Shown here: piece after piece, positions 34,762-46,130 of the stretch | Layout of the letters: each line of letters starts with the position of its first letter | Numbering within the stretch: the first letter of the stretch is position 1 | Source: Hordeum vulgare subsp. vulgare | Lineage: Eukaryota > Streptophyta > Magnoliopsida > Poales > Poaceae | NCBI RefSeq assembly: GCF_904849725.1 | Contig: NC_058524.1 | Coordinates: 545,479,763-545,543,762, forward strand | Reading direction: 5' to 3' | DNA: 64,000 bases | Program-made: the position numbers and the translations under genes | The notes under the pieces: model-generated | What the model was told of the DNA's origin: nothing | Seen by the model: the letters and a program-made list of their open reading frames with translations, nothing else | Database searches by the model: none

Positions 34762-36977
34762 ATGTCGTCCGGTGGAGATTCGAGCATGGGTCACGAGATC
34801 TTCTTCGGCGCTCTCTCCTTCATCGTCGATGATTCGGCATGGCTTCGGGACGCCCCTCTCGACGTCGAGGCGCTTCCTCGCCGCGGGGCTACGCACTTCC
34901 GTGCCGGCGCCCGCGGCATTCTTCTTCTCCAGCAGTCGGCTCCGCTGTCGACCTACACCGCCGTCACGCGCCGCAACAGGCGGTCCCGCCGTCCGCGGCT
35001 CCAGCGTTGGGTGCAACACGCCCAGGCGCGCCAGAACGCGTGTGCACAAGTGGCGGTTCTAGAGTCGGTTGTGGTTGCCCCGCCGTCCCAGCGCTCAGAC
35101 TCGGTTCCGACTGAGTTTCCTTCCGAGTACGCGGGTTGCGGGCCTGCAGCAGAAGTACACATGGCCAACTCCCATGAAGATCCCCGTCAAGCTGGCCGGA
35201 ACGAGCACGAGATCGGTGAAACGTCCGGCGCGCGTCATCCGCCTTGCCGTTCTGCCAGCCGGCACACTCGGCGGAGCAACGTGGAGTTGTTGCGCACACC
35301 CCTCCTCAACCTGGCTGTGGCTGCCAAGATAGCCGATTCCCTTCAGCCGACTGATTCAGAAGCTGGCAGGGGGACCGAGCAAATCCGCGCCCTGTTGCAC
35401 ACGGCGCAGCAGCAAAATTGGGTTGTCTCCCAGTCGCACAACAGGATCCACAATAGTTCTGTTCATGTGAATACGCATCGGTCAGTTCACAGCCCCGATT
35501 CTCGTCAGCGACACAGAGCAGGCAGCCGTTCCATAAATCCCGAAGATCGTCGCCATTCACTCACCCCTCCGCGGGGTGGGCCCTACGGGCCCCGACATCA
35601 TGATGATCGGCGTTCAGTCGGTGACACTTACGACCCAAGGCCCGACGCGAGAGGGCATATCGCCCAGCGGAGGGTCGATAGGGGCCGAGCCCACCGCGAT
35701 GGTTACGATATTGACCGTCCGAGTGGAAGCAGGACCATCGTTTCTGGTCCCGAGTGTTTCAGTCGAGTCATCCGTTCGGCTGACATCCCTCCCAACTTCC
35801 AATTGGCGACGGGAATTAGCAAGTTTACAGGAGAGTCCAAGCCAGAAACGTGGCTGGATGATTACCGAGTGGCAGTCCAGATCGGAGGAGAAGACGACCA
35901 TGTCGCCATGAAGCACCTCCCTCTGATGCTCGACGGCTCGGCGCGAGCGTGGCTGAACCAGTTGGCCCCCTCAAGTATCTACAGCTGGGCAGATCTGGCC
36001 CGAGTATTCATCAGGACCTTCGAAGGGACGTGCAAGCGCCCTACTGGCCTCGTGGAGCTCCAGCACTGCGTCCAGAAGTAGAATGAGCCCCTGCATGATT
36101 TCATTCAGCGTTGGACAACTCTCTACCATACGGTGGAGAACGTCACAGAGCATCAAGCAGTCTGCGCCTTCAAGGCAGGCGTGCGGTACAGGGATCTGTA
36201 CCTGAAGTTCGGCCGAACAGGTGACATCTCCATGAGCAAGATGATGGAGATAGCAACACGCTATGCAAATGGCGAAGAAGAGGACCGCATCCGAAGCGGC
36301 AGGCACAAAACAGTCGCTGATGGAGATGGGAGCAACACTCGGAAGCAGAAGCAGAAAGCTCCGTCCACTCCGCGGGCAGAAGCTGCAGCCGTAACCAATG
36401 CCAAGTTCAAGGGCAAAGGGAAGGCTCAGTTCACCCCAAGAAGAAGCAGTTCAATAACCCCATCCTGGACCAGCCATGTCCGGTTCATACGAAGATGGAT
36501 GAAGAGGGCAACCCCATATATGCGAAGCATACCACTCGACAGTGTCGCCTCCTAATCCAGGGGTTCAGCGAAGGGCAACCGAGTGAAAAGGACAATGAAC
36601 AGGATGAGGAGGAGAAGGAGGATCCGTTCCCCCAAGTCCATGCAACACTGATGATTTTTGCTGACGTTGAGAGCAAGAGTCGACTGAAGCTGGTGAACAG
36701 GGAGGTGAACATGGCCACCCCTACCAACCCCAAGTTCCTCAAATGGTCTCAGACTGCGATCACCTTTGACCAGTCGGATCATCCAGCACACGTACCCACC
36801 CCAGGGAGACAGGCTCTGGTCATCGACCCGGTGGTGGAGGGAGTCCGACTGCGCAAAGTCCTCATGGACGGCGACAGTGGCTTGAACATCATGTACACCG
36901 ACACTCTCAAGGGGATGGGCATTCCGATGTCCAAACTCAGCGAGAGCAGCATGCAGTTCCATGGAGTCATCCCTTAA
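34762..36977 (+). pseudogene. Gypsy E gag-protease (broken)
   Basis: ATG at 34762. About 300 residues of basic, low-complexity sequence (HRSVHSPDSRQRH, RRSVGDTYDPRPDARG) lead to the Gag core with TGISKFTGESKPETWLDDYR near 35810 and the LNQLAPSSIYSWADLARVFI block. A TAG at 36079-36081 interrupts the core, and the frame goes on to about 36500. A frameshift there leads to a Cys/His linker and the protease, whose active site is DGDSG (DG-x-SG type, near 36868). The frame ends in TAA at 36975-36977, directly before sequence coding for RNase H. Gag forms the particle and protease cuts the polyprotein. Confidence 0.88.
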
Positions 36978-39092
36978 GTTCAGTGGCCAGTGTATTACGT
37001 CTCCGAAGTCCTGACTCCGTCCAAGCAGAGGTATCCCCACTATCAAAAACTTATCTACGAGATTTACATGACTGCGAAGAAGGTGGCCCATTATTTCCAA
37101 GACCACTCGGTGTCTGTCGTTTCTGATCCTCCGTTGTCGGAAATCCTCCACAATCGAGACGCATCAGGCCGAGTGGCGAAGTGGGCAATGGAGATGTTGT
37201 ACAGCGATATCAAGTTCGAGGCCAAGAAAGCTATTAAGTCTCAAGCTCTGGCTTACTTCATAGCAGAATGGGTAGAACAACAGCAACCGACCCACATCTA
37301 CTCGGCTCATTGGACAATGTTCTTCGATGGGTCCAAGATGTTGAATGGCTCCGGCGCTAGCGTTGTGATCGTATCGCCAAAGGGCGACAAACTCAGATAT
37401 GTGCTGCAGATACACTTTGATTCCTCCAACAATGAGGCAGAGTATGAAGCTCTCCTTTATGGACTGCGTATGGACATCGCACTCGGCGTCCGTCGCCTGA
37501 TGGTCTATGGCGATTCGGATTTGGTGGTTAATCAAGTGATGAAAGAGTGGGACGTCAGGAACCCCACCATGACCACATACTGCAATGCAGTGAGGAAACT
37601 CGAGAAGAAGTTTGAAGGTCTAGAACTCCACCATGTTCCGCGACTGAAGAACCAAGCAGCTGATGAGTTGGCAAAACTCGGATCCACTCGGAAACCAGTC
37701 CCGAGTGACGTCTACCTCGAGCACCTCCACCTTCCCTCAGTCAAAGAAGATCCTTTCACAGAGGAACCAGTACAACCAAAGAGTTCGACAGATCCGACTG
37801 AAGTCGACGTACCTCCTGTGGTTGATCTGATCATGGAGATTCTTGCCGTCATCCCTGATTGGACTGTGCCGATCATTGCATATATCCTGAGGCAGGAATT
37901 ACCAGAAGACGAAGTCCAGGCCAGGCAGATAGTCCGCAGGTCGAAGTCGTTCACTGTCATTGATGGCCAGTTGTACAAGGAAAGCGTTTCAGGCGTTCTT
38001 CAACGATGTATCTCCCCAGAGGAGGGACAGTTAATCCTGGAAGATATTCACTCGGGAACCTGCGGTCATCACGCCTCTTCGAAAGCGATCGTCGCCAAAG
38101 CATTCAGAGCTGGTTTCTTCTGGTTGCAGGCAAACGAAATGGCTAAAGATATGGTCGACCGATGTGAAGGTTGTCAGTTCTAGTCCAACAAGTCCCACAA
38201 GCCAACATCTGCATTGAAGACAATCCCTCTTGTGTGGTTGTTTGCAGTATGGGGATTAGATATAGTCGGTCCATTCAGGACAGGCCAAGGAGGATACACA
38301 CATTTGTTGGTGGCAGTCGACAAGTTCACAAAATGGATTGAAGCCAAGCCCATCAAGAAGCTCGACGCCCTAACGGCCATCAAGTTTGTCAGGGACATCA
38401 TCTCCAGATTCTGTGTACCTCACAGCATAATCACGGACAACGGGACAAACTTTGACTCGGACAGATTCAAAGGTTTCTGTGCAAGCCAAGGTATCCGAGT
38501 GGATTTTGCATCCGTGACGCATCCTCAATCCAATGGACAAGCAGAGCGGGCGAATGGACTTATTCTGCAAGGTTTGAAGCCCCGACTCCTGCGAGAGGTG
38601 GGACATGCAGCTGGCGCGTGGGTCACCGAGCTACCTTCAGTGCTTTGGGGTCTTCGCACAACCCCGAACAGATCTACAGGGCGATCACCGTTCTTCCTCG
38701 TTTACGGAGCAGAAGCAGTCCTTCCGAGTGACTTGCTTCAAAATGCTCCACGAGTCGAACTCTTCTCCGAAGCTGAAGCAGAGCAAGCAAGGCAAGACGG
38801 AGTAGACCTTCTAGAGGAGGAGCGCGAGATGGCACTGACTCGCTCAACCATTTATCAACAAGATCTACGGCGTTTTCACGCACGACACGTCAGGAGCCGC
38901 ACGTTCCAAGCAGGCGACCTGGTGCTCCGAGTGGATCAGCAAAGACCTCACAAGTTGGCTCCTGCCTGGGAAGGACCCTTCATCATCTCCAAGGTGTTGA
39001 ACAACGGAGCATACATACTCTACAACATCGACAGGGAGACAGACGAGCCGCGAGCATGGAACGGAGATCTCCTGAAGCGCTTCTACACGTGA
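36978..39092 (+). pseudogene. Gypsy E RNase H and integrase (RT absent)
   Basis: In the same frame as the protease but directly after its end come the RT-connection block PVYYVSEVLTPSKQRYPHYQK, RNase H (MFFDGSKMLNGSG near 37320, NNEAEYEALLYG near 37430, YGDSDLVVNQV near 37507), the integrase zinc region (HSGTCGHHASS, CEGCQF near 38050-38180) and the integrase core GLDIVGPF, ITDNGTNF, NGQAERANG. The end is the TGA at 39090-39092. A TAG at 38181-38183 lies between zinc region and core. All three integrase acidic residues are present. RT with its YxDD motif is missing, so the element cannot copy itself alone. Confidence 0.9.
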
Positions 39093-39204
39093 CCGTCGAC
39101 TGAAGCAATGTAAAGAACAAGTATTGGTGAAATAATATAAAGCAGATTGAGCTTTTGCAGATCCAAAATTCTTCCGCGGTCGCAGACTCCGGTCTCAAAA
39201 AAAA

Positions 39205-40020
39205 ACTTAGCTGCGATCCAGAATCGCCTAAGTATTAACTTTCTCCGGGTGTGCACTAAACGTCGCACTCGGGCACTTAGCTGCAATCCAGAATCGCCTA
39301 AGTATTAACTCTCTCCGAGTGTGTACTTAACGTCGCACTCGGGGACTTAGCTGCGATCCAGAATCGCCTAAGTATTAACTCTCTCCGAGTGTGTACTTAA
39401 TGTCGCACTCGGGGACTTAGCTGCGATCTAGAATCGCCTAAGTATTAACTTTCTCCGAGTGTGTACTTAACGTCGCACTCGGGGACTTAGCTGCGATCCA
39501 GAATCGCCTAAGTATTAACTTTCTCCGAGTGTGTACTTAACATCGCACTCGGGGACTTAGCTGCAATCCAGAATCGCCTAAGTACTCACTTTCTCCGAGT
39601 GTGCACTAAACGTCGCACTCGGGGACTTAGCTGCGATCCAGAATCGCCTAAGTACTCACTTTCTCCGAGTGTGCACTAAACGTCGCATTCGGGGACTTAG
39701 CTGCGATCCAGAATCGCCTAAGTACTCACTTTCTCCGAGTGTGCACTAAACGTCGCACTCGGGGACTTAGCTGCGATCCAGAATCGCCTAAGCACTCACT
39801 TTCTCCGAGTGTGCACTAAACGTCGCACTCGGAGACTTAGCTGCGATCAAGAATCGCCTAAGTACTAACTTTATCCGAGTGCGCATTAAACGTCGCACTC
39901 AAGGACTTAGCTGTGATCAAAAATCGCCTAAGTAATAACTTTCTCCGAGCGTGCGCTACTCGTCACACTCGAAGACTTAACTGCGATCAAGAATCGCTGA
40001 AATGGGAAAGCTTCCCGCGA
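39205..40020 (+). repeat. 70-bp tandem repeat array of gypsy E (12 units)
   Basis: Unit starts (ACTTAG) fall at 39205, 39275, 39345, 39415, 39485, 39555, 39625, 39695, 39765, 39835, 39905 and 39975: spacing is exactly 70 throughout. Each unit has two inverted repeats: ACTTAG..GCGAT / ATCGC..CTAAGT and CCGAGTG / CACTCGG. The last two units are more diverged. Confidence 0.95.
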
Positions 40021-40510
40021 CTGTATCCTACAGATACACTGGGGGACTCAACAGACCCTCATTGAGGCTCATGTGGATGTCAAGACCACTAACAATTACA
40101 TGAGTAGCAGACCCTCATTGAGGCTCATGTGGATGTCAAGACAACAGACAATTACATGAGTAATAACTCGCTTCGAATGTGGCATGATCGTCGCACTCGA
40201 AGACTTAGCCGCGATCATGAATCGCCTAAGTACGCTATTACCTCCGAGTGTATCCTACAGATCCACTTGGCGACTCAGCAGACCCTCATTGAGGCTCATG
40301 TGGATGTCAAGACCACTGACAATTACATGAGTAACAACTCGCTCCGAGTGCGGCATATCCGTCGCACTCGAAGACTTAGCCGCGATCATGAATCGCCTAA
40401 GTACTCTATTACCCTCGAGTGTATCCTACAGATCCACTCGGCGACTTGGCAAAACCTCAGAGAGGCTCACACAGATGTCAAGGATACTGACAATTACATG
40501 CTCCGCATGT
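40021..40510 (+). repeat. Longer repeats after the 70-bp array, gypsy E
   Basis: About three copies of a unit near 170 bp, starting at GACCCTCATTGAGGCTC (40110, 40281, about 40450), plus a 56-bp partial duplication (40054). The units contain the same CCGAGTG and CTTAG/CTAAG motifs as the 70-bp array, so one probably arose from the other. Confidence 0.85.
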
Positions 40511-40739
40511 TTGCCATTGGCTTCAACAAGAAAAGCCAAACAAAAACTCGAGCCAAAATGGTGTCAACACCTCTTTGGCAACAGAAGAGCAAAAGATTTG
40601 ATTTAAATTCGAAGTTCACCTAAGGATAGTTGACTCGGTGCGATCAAGCTTACCCGCACCGAACCAAGAATGTGACGGCCAACAGAAGTGGCCAAGGTTT
40701 CTTACAACCAACACTCGGCATACCGAGGTAAAAAAATTC

Positions 40740-43700
40740 TTAAGCGTCGTCCGGATTGGCGCCAGGACTGGAGGGCTCCATGAATGTGTCCAAGTCAATC
40801 CCGTCGGCGATGCGGGTGGCACACTCAAGAAAGGTTTCTATGAAGTCTTCGAATCGAAGTTTCTTCGTGTTGGCGACCTTCAACGCTTTCAGCTTCTCTT
40901 CGCGCACCTCCTTGCAATGCACTCGGACCAGGGACAGCGCAACGTCTGCACCACAGCGAGACGCATATTTCTTCCATGACTGCACTCGGTTTGGGACCTC
41001 CTCCAGCCGAGTCATCAAGCCTTCCATCTCATACCGAGACTCGTCTTCAGGCCAAAGCTCCTTGTCGATTCGGCCGACGACTTCTCTTAGTCGACCGATG
41101 AAAGGCCCAACTTTGCCCAGGCGAATGTGCGCTCGGAGCAGATCTCGATTGGCGTCCTCGCCGAGTGGAATATTCTCGCGAATCGACCGCTCCATGTCAA
41201 CTCCTTCAGCCTCAGCGTCTATGCAAAAATCTGCAAACACAGGACAAGCAAACAATAAGCACCGAGTGTAACGCACATACCACAAGCACTCAGAAAAACA
41301 GGACTTACCACCCAGACGCGTTATCATTTGCCGGGCCCAATGACTGACGTATTTTTCCTGCGCTATACACCGCTTGTTCAGCACATTCATTTGCCCCATC
41401 AGCTCAGCCCTATGCGCCTTCATCCTCTCCACTTCAGCAGTCAATACCTTGTTTGCTTCGCGGGCTTGCTCCAACGACTTCTCTCGTTCCGCCAGCACAT
41501 CCTTCATTCCAGCCATGGCAACCATCGCTGCATCCATCTCACCAGCAAACTGAACCTTTTCAGCCCTAAGAGTCTCGTACGATGTCCCCATCTCGCAAGT
41601 TTTCTGCCAACCAGCGCCAAGAGACGATCAGACAAATCCAACAATAAAAAGTCTAAGTTCTTCAGACCCCTGCCGACGCAAGCAGTCGACAGCGGTCTCG
41701 GGGACTACACCTAGTGGGTTCACTGAGAGTGACCCCACTGGCATGAAACTCAAACAGGTCCGCCCTATTGAGCTACATGACAACACCTACGCCTACGAGG
41801 CTAATATTACCCGACCTGAGTAAACTTACTCTCGGGGACTCATACAGTCGAGGTACTAAGAGTGCCTCAACTGTTAGCATTCGAACAGATTAATTTTGGA
41901 TCTACTCAAGTCAAAGACAATGTATATAAAGACAACTGCCGGTGCAAGCACTCGACAGAAGTCTCGGGGACTACACCCACTGGGTTCACTAAGAGTGAAC
42001 CCATTGCAAAAATCATACGGTATCCGAGCACACCCAGTGGGTTACAAGAGAAAATTGAATACTTACTAGCCCACTTACTCGGATATCGTCCCGCAGCTCC
42101 AAGCTCCGCTGGTACAGGGATGCGATGGAGTCGTACGCCTTCTTGGCTTCTCCCGCCATCAGCTCTGCCTGCACCATGGCCCCCTTGGCCGCTCCCACCT
42201 GATCCTCTGGGAGGCGCTGGACGTTATACTCGACATTCGATGGGCCTGGCATCGTTGGAGGCTCCTTGGGCATCCCAAGGCTTGCTCCAGTCGGTTCAGC
42301 AGCAACCAGTGCCACTTCAGTCGACGGCATCGCTTCAGTCGGCGGCACGTCCGCGGCGAGAGCAGTAACTGGCGGAGCAGCCTCAAGGACAGGCACCGCA
42401 GCTTGCTCAGACCTTCCCTGGTCACCCTCATCCACATAAATCGCCCCTGAGAGAAACCCGACCGAACGGCGTGAGATCATAGAAAAAAGGCAAGGGCGAA
42501 GACAGAATTCATGATGCAATAATGTAAACTCTCAGGATCGCTATGACGCACCTGGTTGGGACGAGACAACATTGTCCGTGTCCATGGGATCATCCCCCTG
42601 GCGCACCGGAGAGGTGGCAGAGGTGGCAACTCTGTCGAGTGAAATTCATTCGACCATCAAACAGGAGTTCAATCGAATATCAGAAGAAGTTAGAAGAACA
42701 ATATACTTACATCGAAGTGACGGGAACGGTGACCCTCATCCGCGGCAAAGCCTTCTGAGGTTTAGATCCGCTCGGTTTGGCCACATTGGAAGGCTGACCC
42801 GCAAGCTCGGCAGCAGCGTCCCTGGTCCTTTTGGTGCTCCGGGCACTCGAGACCACGGGAACAATCGGCGGGGCGCTCGAGGATGCTGGAGGAGCCGAGG
42901 GAGCTACAGGTTCATGTCGGCGCTTGGTTCGATGCTTTGGCGGCGGGGGTGGCCAGTTCTGCTCTTCATCTTCCTCCCCTTCTTCACCAGATTCCTCCTC
43001 CGTCTCTCGACTGTCGAAGACGTACTCGACGCTTTCCACACTACCCTCCTGGCTGCCCTCCTCTTCTTCCTCGGCCGGGTTCCCGTTCGAGACGGGGGAG
43101 AACCAGTTGGTCCACTTCTACATAAAATACAGTCGGTGACATCAGACGTCAGACGGTGATTCAAGGCAGCGATAAATCTAAGACAGTTATGTGCACTCGG
43201 CAAGTTGTACTCACCTCGTTCGGAGGAGGGTTGTCCGCGCGGAAAGCCTTCACTCGCCGGGACCCTCTGGGGTTCTCGCAGGCGCCTGTGATCTGGAGCA
43301 CCCACGACGCCACCGTCTCCCCAGTCACGCACTCGGGGTTGGTACGAGTGGAGTCTTCGGGTCCCGTGTAATGCCACATGGCGTGGTTGCGAGCCTGCAG
43401 TGGTTGGATGCGCCGACCAAAGAAAACCTCTAGCAAATCTATGCCGATGACTCCCCTTCTGACGACATCTACGAGTGCGTCGACCAGAGGCTGGATGTTG
43501 ATCTTCTCCGCCTTCGCGAGCGCAAGCTGCTTGGGCGGAGCGGGTCGATCTAAGCTAAAAGGAGGCAACCCTGTCGTGGCATTCGGGCAAGCGACGTCCT
43601 GGCAGTAGAACCATGTCGACTGCCAGTTCTTAACCGATTCACTCAGCTGAAGAGCAGGATAACTACTTTCGCTCTTCTTTTGGAAGCCTAAACCCCCACA

Positions 43701-44195
43701 GAGTTGGAGAAGGTGAGTCTTATCATCCGACTGATTAAGTCGTTTGATAGTTTGGGACCTAGCAGAGAAGATATGTTTGAAAAGCCCCCGATGGGGGGGA
43801 CAACCGATGAAGCACTCGCATAAGACTACGAAAGCAGAGAGATGGGCAGTGGCATTCGGGGGAAAGTGGTGGAGCTGCGCCCCAAAGTGGTTCATTATGC
43901 CTTTGAAGAAAGGGTGCAGGGGCAGGGAGAAACCTCGATGCACGTGGCTGAGTAGCAGGACGCGCTCCCCCTCCTGGGGCGCCGGCTCGGTTTCCCCCTC
44001 CGCCAGCAACCTCCATGATTTGTGCGTGATCATCCCGTGCTCCACCAGCTCCAGCAGGTCCTCCTCCATCACCGTGGAGGGGAGGAAGTCCCCCTGGATC
44101 CACCCCGCCGGAAGCGTCCGTTGCTTTCGTGCAGGAGCCGCCGCCTTCCCCCTCTTCTTCCGCGCCTCTAGCTTGCTGGTCTGCCCCTTTGTCAT
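40740..44195 (-). pseudogene. Gypsy E antisense gene (putative gypsy-type transposon protein), five exons
   Basis: Proposed exons in gene order: 44195-43215, 43117-42711, 42446-42079, 41603-41309, 41230-40740, with GT donors (mostly GTAAGT or GTGAGT) and AG acceptors. The start MTKGQTSKLEARKKRGK is basic. Exon 1 (327 codons) has SLPLHPFFKGIMNHFGAQ and LHHFPPNATAHLSAFVVLCE, as in the family called 'putative gypsy type transposon' (Transposase_28). Exon 2 is acidic then Pro/Ser-rich, exon 3 Ala-rich, exon 4 a coiled coil (AEREKSLEQAREANKVLTAE), exon 5 a helical C-domain ending ANPDDA. Frames fit at three of four junctions; exon 2 to exon 3 is one base off, so a 1-bp indel or another splice site is needed. 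Function unknown. It lies antisense between integrase and the 3' LTR. Confidence 0.7.
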
Positions 44196-44714
44196 GACGG
44201 GAGCTGCGGATTCGCGAGGGAGATGGAGAAGGAAGGAGCTTGAGGTGCGCAGAGGACCGCGAAGGAAGCAGAGCAATGGCGAGATGTCTAGCGAGCGTAA
44301 CGAAAAACCCTCGCCGTTGGGATTTAAGTAAGGTTCCGACTGGGCCACTGGCAAGTGGTCCCGAAATCTTATCCACCGACCGACCGCGGCGATATCAGTG
44401 GAGAAGATGAAGGCGCGGGAATCGAGGCGTCAGACGCTACTCGAGCGCGATGTCGTCATCCCCGCTGAGTGCGCGGTAACCGAAATTTGAGGATCCCGGG
44501 AAATCCGCCGCTGTCTGTTGACTGGTCACGTCAGAAGATGCCACGGGAGCACTCGGTTTCCGACAGTTTGTTTCGCAACTACTTCCACTCGGATCATTGG
44601 TCAGAAAAGATAAAATGGATCGAGGCAAGCAACGCCAAAGTTACATCCGTATCAGTCGGATCCAAACTTAAAGCATCGCTTCGTCGTTCCAACCCCAATC
44701 CATTCGGGGACTAA
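44196..44714. other. Promoter side of the antisense gene and PPT of gypsy E
   Basis: No frame. It should hold the antisense gene promoter; I see no certain TATA box. The plus-strand end ccattcggggactaa (44700-44714) is the PPT. Confidence 0.55.
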
Positions 44715-45272
44715 TGATGGGGTTATAGTCCTAGGGTAGGGTCATAGGCCTGCCCTGTAGGTCCTACCCAAGGACTACCCCTCATAAGGGACAAGGCCCT
44801 TAGTCAGTTCCGACTGAACTAAGGAGTTTCCATCGTCCACTCGGTAACAGGTCCTCGACCATCCAGTCGGAGACTAGCATTCGGAACGACTCAAACTAAC
44901 CGACTGGATTCCACTCTGTGCATCGTAACCCCCCTGGAGGGGAACGGTCATACGTTTCCATGTGCCTTTGTTAGCATTTAAGACGTATGTTACCTATAAC
45001 GTAGGCATTTAATCGCCACTACTCCACCCTTGTACACCGGACCGTTGTGGAGGGCAGCGCACTCTATTTAAGCCACCCTCCCCCACTGGTGCAGGGGTTA
45101 GCAATTCACTGTATTCAATATTCCACTCGACAACAAGCTCTCCGAGCACTGAGACGTAGGGCTATTACCTCCACCGCAGAGGGGCCTGAACTCATACAAC
45201 CTCGTCGTAGCTAAGGCTCTGCCCATCCCTTTCGTACCCTACACTTCTACTGTCAGGCTTATACCCACGACA
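44715..45272 (+). repeat. 3' LTR of gypsy E
   Basis: 558 bp, TGATGGGGTTATAGTCC...TACCCACGACA. The TATA box has become ctatttaag (45064-45072). Confidence 0.94.
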
Positions 45273-45277
45273 GTCAC

Positions 45278-45475
45278 TTTTCAGCAGCCCAAAGGGCGGG
45301 AAACGGCGGCCTTTGGTCCCAGTTGGTGGCACCAACCGGGACTAAAGGTCACTTTTCAACAGCCCAAAGGGCGGGAAGCGGCGGCCTTTGGTACCGGTTG
45401 GTGCCACGAACCGATACCAATGCACCCCCTTTAGTCCCGGTTGGTGCCACCAACCGGGACCAAAGGTTGCCCGCG
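45278..45475. repeat. Internal CCGGTTGG palindrome cluster of CACTA D, right of gypsy E
   Basis: Two tandem units of about 78 bases (starting acttttca, 45275 and 45349) with GGTTGGTGGCACCAACC-type palindromes, then a third palindrome near 45437-45466. Continues the cluster split by gypsy E. Confidence 0.85.
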
Positions 45476-45526
45476 TCGCGGCCAAAGTTTAGTCCCACCT
45501 CGCTAGTTGAGAGGGGCGCGCAGTGG

Positions 45527-45534
45527 TTTATAAG
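45527..45534 (+). promoter_or_regulatory. Candidate plus-strand TATA box in CACTA D
   Basis: TTTATAAG after tagtcccacctcgctag. This block precedes transcribed regions in related CACTA elements as I remember them. No gene follows it here; T-rich sequence and repeats do. Confidence 0.35.
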
Positions 45535-45619
45535 CCCCATTGTCGCACCCCTCTCGAGCTCCTCTCCACTGCAGGCTTACGGGCCTACTTGCTACTGCTT
45601 TGCCTGATGGGCCTTCTGG

Positions 45620-46130
45620 GCCTACTGTGGGCCTAAATCCTGGCCCATGGATGGGTTTCTAGTCGTATTCAAGCCATGGTGGCCCGGTTGGTGGCAAATT
45701 TTTTATTTTTTCCCAGTTTTTTTGTTTTCTTTTTTGCTTTATTTATTTTGTTTTGTTTCTACTTACAACAAAATACTTATTTATTTTATTTTATTTTGTT
45801 TATAATTACTTATTAATTTTATTTTATGATAATTCTTTTTGCTATTAAAGTTTCTAACAAAAAAAGTTCTTTATGAAAATTCTTTTTGCTTTTAATGATT
45901 TTGAACAGAAAATACTTTGATGATTTTAGTTGCATGAATTTTATATAATTTTAGTTTCAATAATACTAGAAGTTGCTTATAATGTTTTGAACGGAAAATA
46001 CTTTGATAATTTTAGTTTCACAAAATTTATTTATGTTATTAAAGTTTTTTTTGTTTCTACTTATCTATTTTATTAGAGTTTATATTATTTTGTTTCAAAT
46101 TACTTATTTATTTTATTTTATTTTGTTTCT
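45620..46130. other. AT-rich noncoding part of CACTA D
   Basis: TTTTATTTTATTTTG-type low-complexity sequence, with no frame or domain. Confidence 0.6.

Larger units (their letters stand above)
34143..45272 (+). mobile_element. Gypsy E, Tat-like element with deleted RT and an antisense gene
   Basis: 11.13 kb; LTRs 34143-34694 and 44715-45272, PBS at 34697, TSD GTCAC at 34138-34142 and 45273-45277. In order: gag, protease, [RT missing], RNase H, integrase, 70-bp repeat array, antisense gene, PPT, 3' LTR. About 18 LTR substitutions in 552 bases (about 3%). Confidence 0.94.

Noticed and set aside
39205..40020. Evenly spaced repeats resembling a CRISPR array
   Set aside because: The whole 70-base unit is repeated with no unique spacers, in a plant retrotransposon; it is a tandem repeat.
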